Origin: RGIG3102 sp964525015
GTDB taxonomy: Bacteria > Bacillota > Clostridia > Oscillospirales > Ruminococcaceae
Direction of reading: 5' to 3'
Assembly: GCA_964525015.1 (NCBI GenBank)
Contig: CAZGFY010000005.1
Coordinates: forward strand, 32,304-96,303
DNA: 64,000 bases
The notes beneath the pieces were generated by a model that had not been told where the DNA came from, made no database searches, and saw nothing but the letters and a program-made list of their open reading frames with translations. Position numbers and translations under genes: made by a program. Every line of letters starts with the position of its first letter. Positions within the stretch are counted from its first letter, which is position 1. Positions 43,573 to 52,241 of the stretch are shown here, in pieces.

Positions 43573-45407
43573 TATTTATACCCATAGTTTTCGTAAAGTA
43601 AGGTGAAGTGCGGATTATAATAAGGATCGTTATAATTAAAAAACTCTCCCCATTTTTTATAAAATTCAGCCTTCTCTTTTTCATATCTTAAATTTGGTTT
43701 ATCGCTTTCATCAAGCCCCCTTGATTTGCTTTCATAATGATAAGCTAGGCAATGTGGTGTGAAAACATTTATATACCCTTCTTTATATAAATTTAAGCAG
43801 AAGTCAACATCATTATAAGCGACTGCAAAAATTTCTTCATTTAAAGGGAATTTTTCATATAATGAGCGCTTTGTCATAAGGCAGGCGCCTGTTACTGCTA
43901 GATAATTTTGAACAGTTACTAATCTGTATAAATCCCCAGTAGTACTTGCATCTAGCCCCTTATGGCTATGCCCAGCTGAGCCATTTATCCCAAGGATAAC
44001 CCCGCCGTGCTGAATAGTGTTATCTGGGTATAAAAGTTTTGCCCCAACTGCCCCAACATCATTTCTTTGCGAATATGAAAGCAGTTCTTTTATTGCGCTC
44101 TTTTGAATAAATTCTATATCGTTATTAAGTAGTAAAATATGCTCGCCCTTAGAATGTAAAAAGCCATAATTACAAATAGCTGAAAAATTAAACAAGCCTT
44201 TTGCTTTATAATAAATAACTTTTAGGTTTTCATAATTCTCTTCTAATTTTTTATAAAAATCAAAGGTTTCACTTTCGGTTGAATTATTTTCCACCACTAT
44301 AATCTCAAAATTATCATAGCCTGAATATTTATAAACGCTCTCTACACATTTTTCTAAATCCTCTACATTATCCTTATTTGGAATAATAATCGAAACTAGT
44401 GGATTATCTATAATATCATACTCAATTTTATAGCTTCCATTAAATTTTGAAATCGAAACTTCCCCTTTTAATCCAATTCTTTTTAAATGGTCTTGTATTG
44501 CTCTTTTTCCAGCTTCAAAGGCATATGATTTTGTGCTCATATCGTTTGCCGTTGAATTTTCGTGACTTCTCCAAATATACAAAACCTTTGGTATATGGTG
44601 AATTTTCTTTGCTTTTTCAGATAATCTAAGGATTAAATCAAAATCCTGCGAGCCATTATACTCTTTTGATTGATATGCCCCTGCTAATTGAAATAATTCC
44701 TTTTTAAAAACTAAGAAATGAGTTATATAATTTAAATTTCTTAAATAATCAGGTGCATAATCAATCTTAAAATGAAATTGTGAAAGCTTTTTTAAATCAG
44801 CCGACAGCACGATTTCATCGCTGTAAAGCATATCAGCACCAGTTTCGTTTATCGCCTTTACATTTTCAAATAATGCATTTTGATATAAAACATCATCATG
44901 ATCTAAAAGGGAAATATAATCGCCCGTTGAGATATTAAATCCCTCGTTTGTATTTTCGCTAATTGATTTATTTTCCTTTAATTTTTTATAAATTATCTTT
45001 TTAGAATTATAAGAATTAATGATATTTGATAAATCTATTTTATCCGATGCATCAATTAAAACAAGCTCAAAATTTTGATAACTTTGATTTAAAACGCTTT
45101 CTATCATATCTTTCAAAAAAGCTTTTGGTGTATTGTATAAAGGAACAACAATACTAAATTTTGGCATATAATCAAATTTTGTATTCGCCTGCTCTTTTAA
45201 CTCTCTTTTTAAAGGAATATCACTGCGAAATTTAAAAACTTCGCCATTTGTCATTAATTTAATTCTAAAATCAATTTTTCTAAAAGTTGCTTCAAAACCA
45301 TCCCTTTTAAATGAAATTACCCCTCTTTTAACAAGAGAGGTTAATCTATTAGTATTTAAATTTCGTTTTAGAAATTTCAAAGGATTATCTTTAAGATTTT
45401 CATTCAT
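43572..45407 (-). CDS. Bidomain family 2 glycosyltransferase (GT2-GT2), copy 2
   Basis: 611 residues with the same two-domain plan as its downstream neighbour: domain 1 with SIVVPLYNTP and LDHDDVLYQN, domain 2 with SIIIPNKDNVEDLEKCVESV, VVENNSTESE and LLLNNDIEFI, ending in AYHYESKSRGLDESDK. The two genes are clear paralogues that arose by tandem duplication and then diverged, so they likely add different sugars or linkages. It lies 16 bp after the ABC ATPase gene. Sugar specificity cannot be told from sequence reading alone. Confidence 0.9.
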   Translation of the reverse strand: MNENLKDNPLKFLKRNLNTNRLTSLVKRGVISFKRDGFEATFRKIDFRIKLMTNGEVFKFRSDIPLKRELKEQANTKFDYMPKFSIVVPLYNTPKAFLKDMIESVLNQSYQNFELVLIDASDKIDLSNIINSYNSKKIIYKKLKENKSISENTNEGFNISTGDYISLLDHDDVLYQNALFENVKAINETGADMLYSDEIVLSADLKKLSQFHFKIDYAPDYLRNLNYITHFLVFKKELFQLAGAYQSKEYNGSQDFDLILRLSEKAKKIHHIPKVLYIWRSHENSTANDMSTKSYAFEAGKRAIQDHLKRIGLKGEVSISKFNGSYKIEYDIIDNPLVSIIIPNKDNVEDLEKCVESVYKYSGYDNFEIIVVENNSTESETFDFYKKLEENYENLKVIYYKAKGLFNFSAICNYGFLHSKGEHILLLNNDIEFIQKSAIKELLSYSQRNDVGAVGAKLLYPDNTIQHGGVILGINGSAGHSHKGLDASTTGDLYRLVTVQNYLAVTGACLMTKRSLYEKFPLNEEIFAVAYNDVDFCLNLYKEGYINVFTPHCLAYHYESKSRGLDESDKPNLRYEKEKAEFYKKWGEFFNYNDPYYNPHFTLLYENYGYK

Positions 45408-45423
45408 AAAGGCTATCTCCTTA

Positions 45424-46155
45424 TTAATATTTTTCGCTGTAAGCCTTGCAAATTTCCTGTGCTCTACCTGTCATGATAACTTTGCCTTTTTCCAGCCAAG
45501 TTGCCTTATTACACAGCGATTCAATTTGATGTATCGAGTGGCTAACTAGTATAACAGTTGTTCCTTTTGCCATCAATTCTTTAATTCTATTCTCACATTT
45601 TTCTTGGAATGTGTAATCGCCAACGGCTAATATTTCATCGGCAATAAGGATATCCGGCTCGGTAACAGTTGCAATTGCAAACGCAATACGGGCAACCATA
45701 CCAGAAGAATAGTTTTTAAGTGGAACGTCTAAAAACTCATGAAGTTCTGAAAATTCAACTATATCATTAAATTTTGAATCCATAAATTCTTTACTAAATC
45801 CTAAAACAGCCCCATTTAAATAAACATTTTCTCTAGCTGTAAGCTCCATATCAAATCCTGCCCCAAGCTCAATTAAAGGTGCTATTGTACCCTCAACTTC
45901 AACTGAGCCTTTAGTTGGCTTTAAAACACCTGCAATAGTTTTTAAAAGGGTGCTTTTTCCTGAGCCATTAAGCCCCACTAAGCCGTAAACATCGCCTTTT
46001 TGGATTTCAAAGCTAACGTCTTTTAGCGCCCAAAACTCTTGAAATTTTAAGCTACCATTAAATTTTTTAATAAAAAACTCTTTTAAACTATCAACTTTTT
46101 CGCTAGCTAGATTAAATCTCATGCTAACATTTTTTATTTTAACTACGTTTTCCAA
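45424..46155 (-). CDS. Polysaccharide/teichoic acid ABC exporter, ATP-binding subunit
   Basis: The 243 residues have Walker A GLNGSGKST (61-69), the signature YSSGM (149-153) and Walker B ILIADE (169-174). EFWALKDVSFEIQKGDVYGLVG marks the TagH/Wzt subgroup, which exports lipid-linked polysaccharides. It lacks the C-terminal carbohydrate-binding domain of Wzt, so export probably does not depend on a chain-end signal. It pairs with the permease 10 bp upstream. Confidence 0.93.
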   Translation of the reverse strand: MENVVKIKNVSMRFNLASEKVDSLKEFFIKKFNGSLKFQEFWALKDVSFEIQKGDVYGLVGLNGSGKSTLLKTIAGVLKPTKGSVEVEGTIAPLIELGAGFDMELTARENVYLNGAVLGFSKEFMDSKFNDIVEFSELHEFLDVPLKNYSSGMVARIAFAIATVTEPDILIADEILAVGDYTFQEKCENRIKELMAKGTTVILVSHSIHQIESLCNKATWLEKGKVIMTGRAQEICKAYSEKY

Positions 46156-46165
46156 TTTAAAACTC

Positions 46166-46945
46166 CTAAATATATAAAATAAAGTTATCTTGGCTCTTTT
46201 TAAATGTATAAACTCCGATTACAATTGAAATAATTGAGAATATACTGCAAGCGCCTATATGAATCATAGTTGGAAAATTTCCGTATAAAACAATTTCCCT
46301 AAAAGTTATAACATACCAGTATAACGGATTAAATCTATAAAAATTTTGTATTATTGATTCGTGTAAAAGGCTTTCTGGATAAAAAATCGGCGTCATATAA
46401 GTTAGCGCCATTATTAATATAGACCAAAAGTGCATAAAATCTCTAAAATACACCGCTGCTGCTGCTAAAAACAGCCCAACTCCAAGGCTAAACACAAAAA
46501 GAGTGAACATCGGAATAATTACAGCAGGTAGTGCTAAATGGAATGGTGCACCCGTTAAAATCATAACTACAATTAAAGCAACTAAAGAGAAAAGCATGTT
46601 TATAAAAGAAAAGCAAACTTTTTCTAATGGAAATATGTACTTTGGAACATAAACTTTTTTAATTAAAGCAGAGGAAACTAATATGCTCCCCATTGCATTC
46701 GTTGTGCTTTCGTTAAAAAACGTGAACATTAATTGCCCACACAGTAGATAAACTGGGAAATTCTCAATATCCGATTGGAAAAAATAAGAGAACACAGCAG
46801 TCATAACTAGCATCATAAATAAAGGATTTAAAACGCTCCAAGCTATACCTAGCGCACTTCTTCTGTATTTAACTTTAATATCTCTTGATATTAAGTTTTG
46901 CAAAAGAAACCTATATTTATAAAAATTTTCAAAAAAGGTTTTCAT
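46166..46945 (-). CDS. Polysaccharide/teichoic acid ABC exporter, permease subunit
   Basis: The 259 residues form an ABC-2 type permease with six helices. The N-terminal amphipathic LLQNLISRDIKVKYRRSALG (about 14-33) is the classic gate helix of TagG/Wzm-type exporters, followed by IAWSVLNPLFMMLVMTAVF. FNPLYWYVITFREIVLYG near 205-222 is also typical. It works with the ATPase next to it to flip lipid-linked glycan to the outside. RfbC is encoded 5 bp upstream. Confidence 0.93.
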   Translation of the reverse strand: MKTFFENFYKYRFLLQNLISRDIKVKYRRSALGIAWSVLNPLFMMLVMTAVFSYFFQSDIENFPVYLLCGQLMFTFFNESTTNAMGSILVSSALIKKVYVPKYIFPLEKVCFSFINMLFSLVALIVVMILTGAPFHLALPAVIIPMFTLFVFSLGVGLFLAAAAVYFRDFMHFWSILIMALTYMTPIFYPESLLHESIIQNFYRFNPLYWYVITFREIVLYGNFPTMIHIGACSIFSIISIVIGVYTFKKSQDNFILYI

Positions 46946-46950
46946 ATTTA

Positions 46951-47517
46951 TTAATACTCCATAAATTCTTTAAAATCTTGGTTTGAAAAAGATTTATGAA
47001 GTTTATCCTTTTCGCTTAATTTAAATTCACAGCCAATTTCTGGCCAAGTAATTCCGATACTTTCATCATTGTATGGTATTCCGCCTTCGGCAGATGGATT
47101 ATATACATCTGTGCATTTATACACAAATTCTGCCTCGTCACTCATTACTAAAAATCCATGCGCAAATCCTTCTGGCACATAGAATTGCAGTTTATTTTCT
47201 TCACTTAAAACAAGTCCATACCATTTCCCAAATGTTTTTGAATTTGGACGAACATCAACGGCAACATCGAACACTTCGCCTTTTATAACCCTTACAAGTT
47301 TTCCTTGGGTATTTTCAGTTTGAAAATGCAGCCCCCTTAAAACACCTTTTGAGCTTTTTGAATGATTGTCTTGAACAAAATCTTTATCAATTCCAGCTAA
47401 TGCAAATTCTTCTTTTTGAAATGTTTCTAAAAAAAACCCTCTGCTATCTCCAAAGATAGTTGGCTTAATAACCACAAGGCCTTCTATTTCGTTTTTTATA
47501 AATTCAAATTTAGACAT
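46951..47517 (-). CDS. rfbC: dTDP-4-dehydrorhamnose 3,5-epimerase
   Basis: Third enzyme of dTDP-L-rhamnose synthesis. The 188 residues from ATG at 47517 have the cupin marks: GLVVIKPTIFGDSRGFFLET, the catalytic His in RGLHFQTE, the YVPEGFAHGFLV loop and the Asp in VAVDVRPNSKTFGKW. An upstream in-frame ATG adds 9 residues but has no ribosome site. RfbA, B and D are not in the window, so the pathway must be completed elsewhere. First gene of the rfbC-ABC exporter-GT2-GT2 cluster; its presence hints that the glycan contains rhamnose. Confidence 0.95.
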   Translation of the reverse strand: MSKFEFIKNEIEGLVVIKPTIFGDSRGFFLETFQKEEFALAGIDKDFVQDNHSKSSKGVLRGLHFQTENTQGKLVRVIKGEVFDVAVDVRPNSKTFGKWYGLVLSEENKLQFYVPEGFAHGFLVMSDEAEFVYKCTDVYNPSAEGGIPYNDESIGITWPEIGCEFKLSEKDKLHKSFSNQDFKEFMEY

Positions 47518-47649
47518 AATATTTGTAAATCCTTTTAATTTCATATGTTTTTAAAGTATCACTAATAACATATAATACCATATAATTACCAAGTTTTCAA
47601 TAAAAGAGCTGTATTTTCACTATTTTATTTCATATTTTGTTAACAACTT

Positions 47650-47684
47650 AATAGAAAACGCCTTTAAATAGGCGTTTTCTATTA
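47650..47684 (-). terminator. Terminator after the SpoIIQ-like gene
   Basis: AATAGAAAACGCC and GGCGTTTTCTATT are perfect 13-base arms with an eight-base loop. It follows the SpoIIQ-like gene and insulates the glycan cluster. Confidence 0.75.
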
Positions 47685-47748
47685 ATTTAGACTATACTAT
47701 TTTTATCTTGCAAACACTTTATTTCAATATTTGCATATTTAAAATATC

Positions 47749-48477
47749 TTATTTTAATATAGTTTCTGGATTTACATAAACTGAATCAACTAAGATTTCA
47801 AGATGTAAATGCGATTCATCACTAAGCTCCATTGGAACCTCATTTACACTACCTATTGTTTGGCCTTTAGTAACTGTATCCCCTTTTTGAACGAATGTTT
47901 TTTCATTTAATCCACAGTATCTTGCTACAAATTCCCCATGGTCGATTTCGATAACTACCCCTAATAGTCCATCTGTGTAAACATTTAAAACTTCCCCTGC
48001 TTTTCCTGCATAAACAGCATTATCTTTGCTTGAGGAAATATCTATACCATTGTGAGTTCTATAATCCTCTAAAGTTCTATTATAAACTAGTTCGTCACCT
48101 GAAAACGGTGTGATAATTTTCCCCTCAACTGGTAATGAAAAAGAATTATCAACGACAACTTCTTGGTTTTCTTGCTCAGTTATAGTTTCTTCCTCTTTTG
48201 GAGTTTGTGTTGGCGCAGGCGTTGCTACTGGTTTCTCACTTGCATTTGGAAGCGGCACATTTTCATCATTTTTTACAACGGCATCCGCTTCTTCGCTAGG
48301 CGCTGGCATAGGGGTATGAGTTATTTCCTGAATATTCTGCTCGGTTAATTTTTGGTTTATGTCATTAATTGTTGTAAAGGATAAAACAGCCGCCACAACA
48401 ACCATAACAGCCAAAATAATTCCAACGGTGTTTTCTTCAAGCTTCTTTTTTAAAGAGGCGAAAAAATTGTTTTCCAT
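47749..48477 (-). CDS. SpoIIQ-like M23 peptidase-fold protein
   Basis: 242 residues from an ATG preceded by GGAGGA; the frame could extend 22 residues upstream but without support. One membrane helix lies at about 17-37 (GIILAVMVVVAAVLSF), then a Pro/Glu/Ala-rich linker to about 118. The C-terminal M23 domain begins LPVEGKIITPFSGDELVYNRTLEDYRTH in part, very like clostridial SpoIIQ, followed by HNGIDIS and HLHLE, keeping the zinc ligands. SpoIIQ lines the forespore side of the channel in sporulation. The match is by pattern; another M23 role is possible. Confidence 0.75.
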   Translation of the reverse strand: MENNFFASLKKKLEENTVGIILAVMVVVAAVLSFTTINDINQKLTEQNIQEITHTPMPAPSEEADAVVKNDENVPLPNASEKPVATPAPTQTPKEEETITEQENQEVVVDNSFSLPVEGKIITPFSGDELVYNRTLEDYRTHNGIDISSSKDNAVYAGKAGEVLNVYTDGLLGVVIEIDHGEFVARYCGLNEKTFVQKGDTVTKGQTIGSVNEVPMELSDESHLHLEILVDSVYVNPETILK

Positions 48478-48556
48478 ATATATTCCTCCGATTTTTTTAA
48501 ACGATTTATATATATTCTTAGCAAAGTTTTCAGCTTTATTCATAAAAAAACAAAGA

Positions 48557-48584
48557 TTGTATATTTTTTATAATATGTTATAAT
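48557..48584 (+). promoter_or_regulatory. Promoter of the LURP-one-like gene
   Basis: TTGTAT and TATAAT with a 16-bp spacer, about 35 bp before the start codon; AAAGGAGAA serves as the ribosome site. Confidence 0.55.
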
Positions 48585-48618
48585 TTTAGTGTAAATAAAA
48601 TAAAGGAGAATTGATAAT

Positions 48619-49713
48619 ATGAAAAAATCAAAAGGAATATTTAAAAAATTTATTGGAACACTTATTGTCCTTCTTGGAATAGTTTTTCTTTTTATGTTCG
48701 GGCTTGATAGTGATATCGCAATTATTTTGGGAACAATTATTTTATCTGTTGGGGTTGCAATTTATATGACGGCAACACCACAAGATTATAATAAAAATAT
48801 CAGCTCTGTTAAAATGATTGAAAATCCTAAAAATCTAAGTGTTTTAGATGTTTATAATGGGTTTAAAAACGTTCCATCGCTTTTGGGCACACCGTGGGTG
48901 GCAAAAATGAAGCTAGTAAAAGGTGATGTTATAATTTGGGGGCCAGTCGAAGGACATTTTATCTACCTTCACAAGCTAGGCAGGAATTTTTGTGTTTCTA
49001 GCAATTTTATGACTAGCTTTATAAAACCTAATAAAGAAGATGAATGGCGACTTCAAAACACTCATCAGCCAGTTGATATATTTTCTGATGAGGACTTAGT
49101 TTGCTACACCCTTTTAGCACAAGGCGTTCTTGAAGATATGTATAAAACCATTGAAGATTTTTGCTTTACTGGAAATGCTATGAGATTTTTCAATCAAGAA
49201 AACCTTGGTAAAATTTATCGTTTTGATGAAGAATTTAAAATGACAGGACAAAAATTTAATCTTCTTGATTTTAATAATAATCCGATTTATGAAATGGAAG
49301 CAACACTTCCACTAAAAACATTTTATATGAGAAATGTTTCAACAGGACAAGAAGTTTTTAAAATGGATAAAAAGTTATTAAAAGTTTTGAATAAATACGA
49401 GTTCTTTTTATATGGTGAAGAGTATGGAATATTTGAGCAAAAGCTAGACATCGCCCACGACACCTTCACTATGCAAACTAAAGACGGGCTTTTAGAAATG
49501 CAAAGCATTAATGATAAAATAGGCACTAACTATATAGTTAAAATGAACGAAAGAGTTATAGGAACTATCGCAGAAAGATTTGCAATAACTTTACATAATA
49601 TAGTTTTTGATAATTTTATAGTCCATGTAAGAGACGAAAAACACACTGCCCTACTAGGAGCACTAGCTGTTATGGCTGCAAGAGAATTACAAAGAGATAA
49701 AACGAATGTATAA
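48619..49713 (+). CDS. Membrane protein with C-terminal LURP-one/YxjI-like domain
   Basis: The 364 residues start with two hydrophobic helices (about 10-27 and 31-51), which span the membrane as a hairpin. A middle region (85-195) is not recognised. From about 195, ENLGKIYRFDEEFKMTGQKFNLLD (in part) and later MTGQKF, IYEMEA, FKMDKKLLKVLNKYEFFL and GIFEQKL look like a LURP-one/YxjI (Tubby-C-like) fold. Such proteins are uncharacterised in bacteria and may relate to phospholipid scramblases. A single gene between two hairpin signals. Domain assignment is moderate. Confidence 0.65.
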   Translation: MKKSKGIFKKFIGTLIVLLGIVFLFMFGLDSDIAIILGTIILSVGVAIYMTATPQDYNKNISSVKMIENPKNLSVLDVYNGFKNVPSLLGTPWVAKMKLVKGDVIIWGPVEGHFIYLHKLGRNFCVSSNFMTSFIKPNKEDEWRLQNTHQPVDIFSDEDLVCYTLLAQGVLEDMYKTIEDFCFTGNAMRFFNQENLGKIYRFDEEFKMTGQKFNLLDFNNNPIYEMEATLPLKTFYMRNVSTGQEVFKMDKKLLKVLNKYEFFLYGEEYGIFEQKLDIAHDTFTMQTKDGLLEMQSINDKIGTNYIVKMNERVIGTIAERFAITLHNIVFDNFIVHVRDEKHTALLGALAVMAARELQRDKTNV

Positions 49714-49746
49714 ATTCAAAAACAAACAATACTGTATAAATAGCAA

Positions 49747-49782
49747 AAAAATGACGACTTCTTTTGGAAATCGTCATTTTTA
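49747..49782. terminator. Terminator between the LURP-one-like gene and aspS
   Basis: AAAAATGACGA and TCGTCATTTTT form 11-base arms with a 13-base loop, and T/A runs flank both sides. It serves the two convergent genes. Confidence 0.8.
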
Positions 49783-49804
49783 TTTTATTATCAGTTTTTA
49801 TTAA

Positions 49805-51538
49805 TTAAACTTCAGTAACTCTGATGTGTACATCTTCTAGCTGAATATCTTCAACTTTTCCAGGTGCACCCATCATTAAATCTTGAGCAGCTCCGTTTAA
49901 TGGGAAAGCGATAACATCTCTGATTGTTTCTTCTTCGGCTAAAAGCATAACCATTCTATCAATACCAGGAGCCATGCCAGCATGTGGAGGCGCACCATAT
50001 TGGAATGCAGTGTATAAAGCGCCGAACTTAACTGCTAATTCTTCTTCGTTATAGCCAGCTATTTCAAACGCTTTTCTCATAACTTCAGGGTTATGGTTTC
50101 TAACAGCACCGCTTGAAAGCTCAATACCATTACAAATAATATCATATTGATATGCAAAAATATCTAGTGGGTCTTTAGTGTTTAAAGCTTCTAGACCACC
50201 TTGTGGCATTGAGAATGGGTTATGAGTAAAGTCGATTTTTTTAGTTTCTTGATTGTATTCATACATTGGAAAATCAACGATATAGCAAAATTCAAATTTA
50301 TTTGTGTCGATTAAATCTAAAGTTTCGCCTAGCCATTTACGAATACCACCAGCTAATGAATCAACAACTGTTTTTGAATCACAGATAAAGAAAACTGTAT
50401 CGCCTTCTTTTAAGCCAGTTAAAGAAATTAATTCATCTCTTTGCTCTGTGTTTAAGAATTTATCGATAGGTCCTTTGAATGAGCCCTCTTTATAAGTTAG
50501 ATAGCCAAGGCCTTTCATTCCAATGCTTTCAGCATGTTTTAAAGATGCTTCAAAAAAGCTCTTTGGTCTGTTTGCACAAGGTGCAACTATACCGCGAACA
50601 GGCTTGCCTTTAAATATTGGGAAATCAACCCCGCTAAAAAATTCTGTTAAATCTTCAATTAATAATGGATTTCTTAAATCTGGTTTATCTGTGCCGTATT
50701 TTGCCATTGCCTCAGCAAAAGTTATTCTTCTGAAAGGTGCTGGTGACACTTCTTTATTAGTAAACTTTTTAAATGTGTTGTATAAAACAGTTTCGCCAAC
50801 TGCGAAAACGTCTTCTTGTTCTGCAAAAGCCATCTCAAAGTCTAGCTGATAAAATTCTCCTGGGCTTCTATCGCCTCTAGCATCTTCATCTCTAAAGCAA
50901 GGTGCGATTTGATAGTATTTATCAAACCCTGAAACCATTAATAATTGCTTAAATATTTGCGGACTTTGTGGAAGTGCATAGAATTGTCCGTGATGTTTTC
51001 TTGATGGAACAAGATAATCTCTTGCACCTTCTGGAGAGGAAGCTGTTAATATAGGTGTTTGTAAATCTAAAAAGCCCATAGCTTCCATTTCAGCTCTTAA
51101 AAAGCTGATAACTTTTGAGCGAAGTAAGATATTTTTTTGAAGTTCTGGATTTCTTAAATCTAAATATCTGTATTTTAATCTAACATCTTCCCTTGTTTCT
51201 TTTGAAGAATTAATTTCAAAAGGAAGCATATTTTTACTAGGTCCTAAAATTTCAATCTTTTGAGCGTGAACTTCAATATCCCCTGTTGTAAGTTTTGAGT
51301 TGATATTCTCATCATCTCTTTTACAAACCTTACCAAATGCAGAAATAACAGTTTCACGATGAATATTTTTCATCATTTCTTCATTATGAACAACAACCTG
51401 TGTTATTCCAAAATGATCTCTGATATCTAAAAATATAACCCCACCGTGGTCACGGATTGTTTCAACCCAACCACTAACTCTAACTTCTTCAGAGATATTA
51501 GATTTAGTTAGTTCATTACAATTATGTGTTCTTAACAT
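49805..51538 (-). CDS. aspS: Aspartyl-tRNA synthetase
   Basis: Charges tRNA(Asp) with aspartate. From the ATG with AAGGAGGA upstream it has 577 residues; the longer frame reads back through the T-box terminator and is not used. Class II motifs are clear: QSPQIFKQLLMVSGFDKY (motif 2 area), CFRDEDARGDRSPGEFYQLD (in part), and GMAPGIDRMVML (motif 3). The bacterial GAD insertion domain is present and the N-terminal OB fold starts SGWVETIRDHGG. Control is by the T-box leader. Whether it also charges tRNA(Asn) cannot be judged from the sequence alone. Confidence 0.97.
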   Translation of the reverse strand: MLRTHNCNELTKSNISEEVRVSGWVETIRDHGGVIFLDIRDHFGITQVVVHNEEMMKNIHRETVISAFGKVCKRDDENINSKLTTGDIEVHAQKIEILGPSKNMLPFEINSSKETREDVRLKYRYLDLRNPELQKNILLRSKVISFLRAEMEAMGFLDLQTPILTASSPEGARDYLVPSRKHHGQFYALPQSPQIFKQLLMVSGFDKYYQIAPCFRDEDARGDRSPGEFYQLDFEMAFAEQEDVFAVGETVLYNTFKKFTNKEVSPAPFRRITFAEAMAKYGTDKPDLRNPLLIEDLTEFFSGVDFPIFKGKPVRGIVAPCANRPKSFFEASLKHAESIGMKGLGYLTYKEGSFKGPIDKFLNTEQRDELISLTGLKEGDTVFFICDSKTVVDSLAGGIRKWLGETLDLIDTNKFEFCYIVDFPMYEYNQETKKIDFTHNPFSMPQGGLEALNTKDPLDIFAYQYDIICNGIELSSGAVRNHNPEVMRKAFEIAGYNEEELAVKFGALYTAFQYGAPPHAGMAPGIDRMVMLLAEEETIRDVIAFPLNGAAQDLMMGAPGKVEDIQLEDVHIRVTEV

Positions 51539-51560
51539 AAAATCCTCCTTGAAAATAAAA

Positions 51561-51870
51561 AACGTCCCCAAGACATTTTTTAATAAAAAATAAAAAATGT
51601 CGGGACGAGTTAATATATAGTTTATAATTATTACTATATTAATTTTTCTGCATTGCAACGCAATGTTCAGGCAATTCTCTATACCTGAAAGAAAAACTTA
51701 AATTTCAATTATCTTCGATAATTGAAATTAACCCGCGGTGCCACCCGCATTGGAATTTAAAATAAATTCCCACTTTAATAATTTAATTTGTACAGCCTAT
51801 TTAAAAGAGTGTCACCTTTAAATCATAAATCTATTTTCCTTTTCAGCTAATTGGAAAACTCTCTGAAAAT
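51561..51870 (-). ncRNA. T-box riboswitch of aspS
   Basis: On the minus strand the leader has the T-box core GGGTGGCACCGCGGG (51731-51749 region) and a stem I closed by AGAGAGT/ACTCTTT. The likely specifier GAC (Asp) is at 51811-51813, followed by A. The UGGC bulge should pair with the GCCA end of tRNA(Asp), whose discriminator is G. The terminator, CGTCCCGACATTTTT with AAAAATGTCTTGGGGACG, is at 51561-51607. Between the T-box and the terminator lie about 120 nt with three extra hairpins, which is more than usual. Confidence 0.93.
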
Positions 51871-51908
51871 TTATATGCGATAAAAAGGGGTCTTTTAGCT
51901 TAGAAATC

Positions 51909-51937
51909 ATTATAATACATCATAAATAAAAAGTCAA
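51909..51937 (-). promoter_or_regulatory. Promoter of aspS
   Basis: TTGACT and TATAAT with a 17-bp spacer on the minus strand, about 40 bp before the T-box stem I. Confidence 0.8.
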
Positions 51938-51963
51938 TATCTATCTACTTTTTTTACCATTTT

Positions 51964-52233
51964 CTATAAAAGATTATTACTAAAAATATAATAAAAAACA
52001 AAACAATGAATTGAAACAGACATTGGAACAAAAAAACGGAATTTTATTTTGCTAGTTTTGTGATTAAAAATCACCATTCCCATTATCGAGCCAAACGGCG
52101 CAAAGCTAGAAAAGAAAATTAAAATCCTTTCGCTTATTCTGCGTTTTGCTTTTATAGCTAGAAGTTTATCAATTCCAAAAATAATAAATGAAATCGAATT
52201 AAAAAAAAGTATTAGTGTTAAAAGTATATCCAT
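51964..52233 (-). CDS. DUF1294 family small membrane protein
   Basis: The 89 residues have three hydrophobic helices: about 2-20, 39-58 and 68-86. FGIDKLLAIKAKRRISERILI (partly shown: GIDKLLA and RRISER) is the conserved core of the DUF1294 family, followed by SFAPFGSIMGMVIFNHKTSK, which matches the G-x-x-G-x-x-x-F-x-H-K-T motif. The function of the family is unknown. It lies 9 bp after the YitT-like gene and is its last partner. Confidence 0.85.
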   Translation of the reverse strand: MDILLTLILFFNSISFIIFGIDKLLAIKAKRRISERILIFFSSFAPFGSIMGMVIFNHKTSKIKFRFFVPMSVSIHCFVFYYIFSNNLL

Positions 52234-52241
52234 TAAGTCCT

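Noticed and set aside
51539..51658. A longer N-terminus for AspS
   Set aside because: The extension is translated from the T-box terminator region, whereas the ATG at 51538 has AAGGAGGA and the normal family start.
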